Below are positions 63,521 to 64,000 of a stretch of DNA of 64,000 bases, piece by piece. Location of the stretch: positions 241,401 through 305,400 of the forward strand of contig NZ_LXGN01000034.1 in the NCBI RefSeq assembly GCF_009372255.1. The letters run 5' to 3'. Within the stretch, counting starts at the first letter, position 1, and every line of letters starts with the position of its first letter. Below the pieces are notes generated by a model. The model was not told the DNA's origin, did no database searches, and worked only from the letters and a program-made list of their open reading frames with translations. The stretch is from Acinetobacter guerrae (GTDB taxonomy: Bacteria; Pseudomonadota; Gammaproteobacteria; Pseudomonadales; Moraxellaceae). The translations under genes were made by a program, and so were the position numbers.

Positions 63521-64000
63521 TCATTCACCTCGCGTTGAAGCAGGTGCTACCGTTTCAACATCTGCATACACAGCAGGAGCTTCATGGGTCGTCGGTTCAC
63601 GACTCGCCAAAGCACGACGGATCACACCAATCGAGGCAATCACCATCACCACCGCCACAATCATAAAGAACGCGCAAAGCACGGCATTAATCTGATTAGA
63701 TAACACCACAGTTTGCATTTCAGCCATTGTTTTGGCAGGAGCTAACATTTCACCACGCCCAATCGCATCTGAAAAACGGTTTGCTTGTGCAAGGAAACCG
63801 ATTTTCGGATTTTCATGGAAAATCTTTTGCCAGCCCGCAGTCATACACGTCACGAGTAAGAAAATTGTAGGGACAATCGTGACCCAAACATATTTCTCTT
63901 TCTTCATCTTAAATAGAATAACTGTGCCTAGAATCAATGCCATTGCTGCGAGCATTTGGTTACCAATACCAAATAAAGGCCACAATGAGTTAATCCCACC
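63521..64000 (-). CDS. cstA: Carbon starvation protein CstA, C-terminal part (partial)
   Basis: The last 159 codons of a CstA-family transporter; the gene continues beyond the right edge. The fragment begins GGINSLWPLFGIGNQMLA, a strongly conserved CstA segment, and has at least three membrane helices (MALILGTVILF, VTIVPTIFLLVTCM, AVLCAFFMIVAVVMVIASIGVI). A short polar tail follows. CstA proteins import pyruvate and peptides, and are often induced on carbon starvation. The stop is 2 bases before the YbdD-like gene. Confidence 0.93.
   Translation of the reverse strand, partial: GGINSLWPLFGIGNQMLAAMALILGTVILFKMKKEKYVWVTIVPTIFLLVTCMTAGWQKIFHENPKIGFLAQANRFSDAIGRGEMLAPAKTMAEMQTVVLSNQINAVLCAFFMIVAVVMVIASIGVIRRALASREPTTHEAPAVYADVETVAPASTRGE

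Overview
The window reads as chromosomal DNA of an Acinetobacter species or a close relative (Moraxellaceae, Gammaproteobacteria). The base composition is AT-rich. The housekeeping genes (ychF, purT, glnD, dapC, dnaE, trmJ, cysE, alaA) look like gammaproteobacterial proteins. One regulator is of the PcaU/PobR type and two transporters are of the aromatic-acid:H+ symporter type, both characteristic of Acinetobacter catabolic islands. I see no rRNA, tRNA, CRISPR array, transposase or prophage gene.

Layout. 1-2.7 kb: the tail of an unknown gene, then metQ-metN-metI for methionine uptake. 2.8-11.6 kb: ychF, a Fur-boxed Mn-type superoxide dismutase, small secreted proteins, a tautomerase-fold protein, purT, glnD and dapC. 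11.7-16.3 kb (minus): a TonB-dependent siderophore receptor, a LysE-type exporter with an AraC regulator, and an overlapping msrB-gpx pair. 16.5-27.8 kb (plus): an alanine transaminase with an unusual N-terminal extension, periplasmic asparaginase, dnaE, trmJ-cysE, and two lipoproteins (TPR and alpha/beta hydrolase). 27.8-34 kb: an UndA-like haem-oxygenase-fold di-iron protein, a long AT-rich gap with a Fur-like box, a membrane diguanylate cyclase, and an iron-linked set (DUF4198, DUF3649, PepSY, DUF3325) with Fur boxes on both flanks. 34.4-35 kb: queH.

35-46.5 kb is an accessory catabolic island. A plus-strand pair (TIM-barrel isomerase, Gfo/Idh/MocA dehydrogenase) faces a six-gene minus operon (AAHS transporter, AroE-like dehydrogenase, TIM-barrel protein, two ketosteroid-dehydrogenase-like flavoproteins, NIPSNAP) governed by a divergent IclR regulator. 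The identical 15-bp palindrome TGGAACAATGTTCCA lies before the plus-strand pair and before the IclR gene, which ties both halves into one predicted regulon. An MFS/TetR pair with two copies of a TGAC-N5-GGTC operator follows. 48.5-55.6 kb holds a second module of the same families: OprB porin, AAHS transporter, NIPSNAP, KSTD-like flavoprotein, PcaU-like regulator and a divergent SDR. I infer that both modules import and desaturate ring-ketone (alicyclic) acids, possibly towards aromatic acids, but the substrates are unknown.

55.7-64 kb (minus): a YbfF-type hydrolase; a four-gene ABC transporter plus deaminase operon whose leader folds like the NMT1-motif (xanthine-I) riboswitch, suggesting purine salvage or catabolism; a DUF58-MoxR pair; and a YbdD-like gene following the C-terminal part of cstA, which runs off the right edge.
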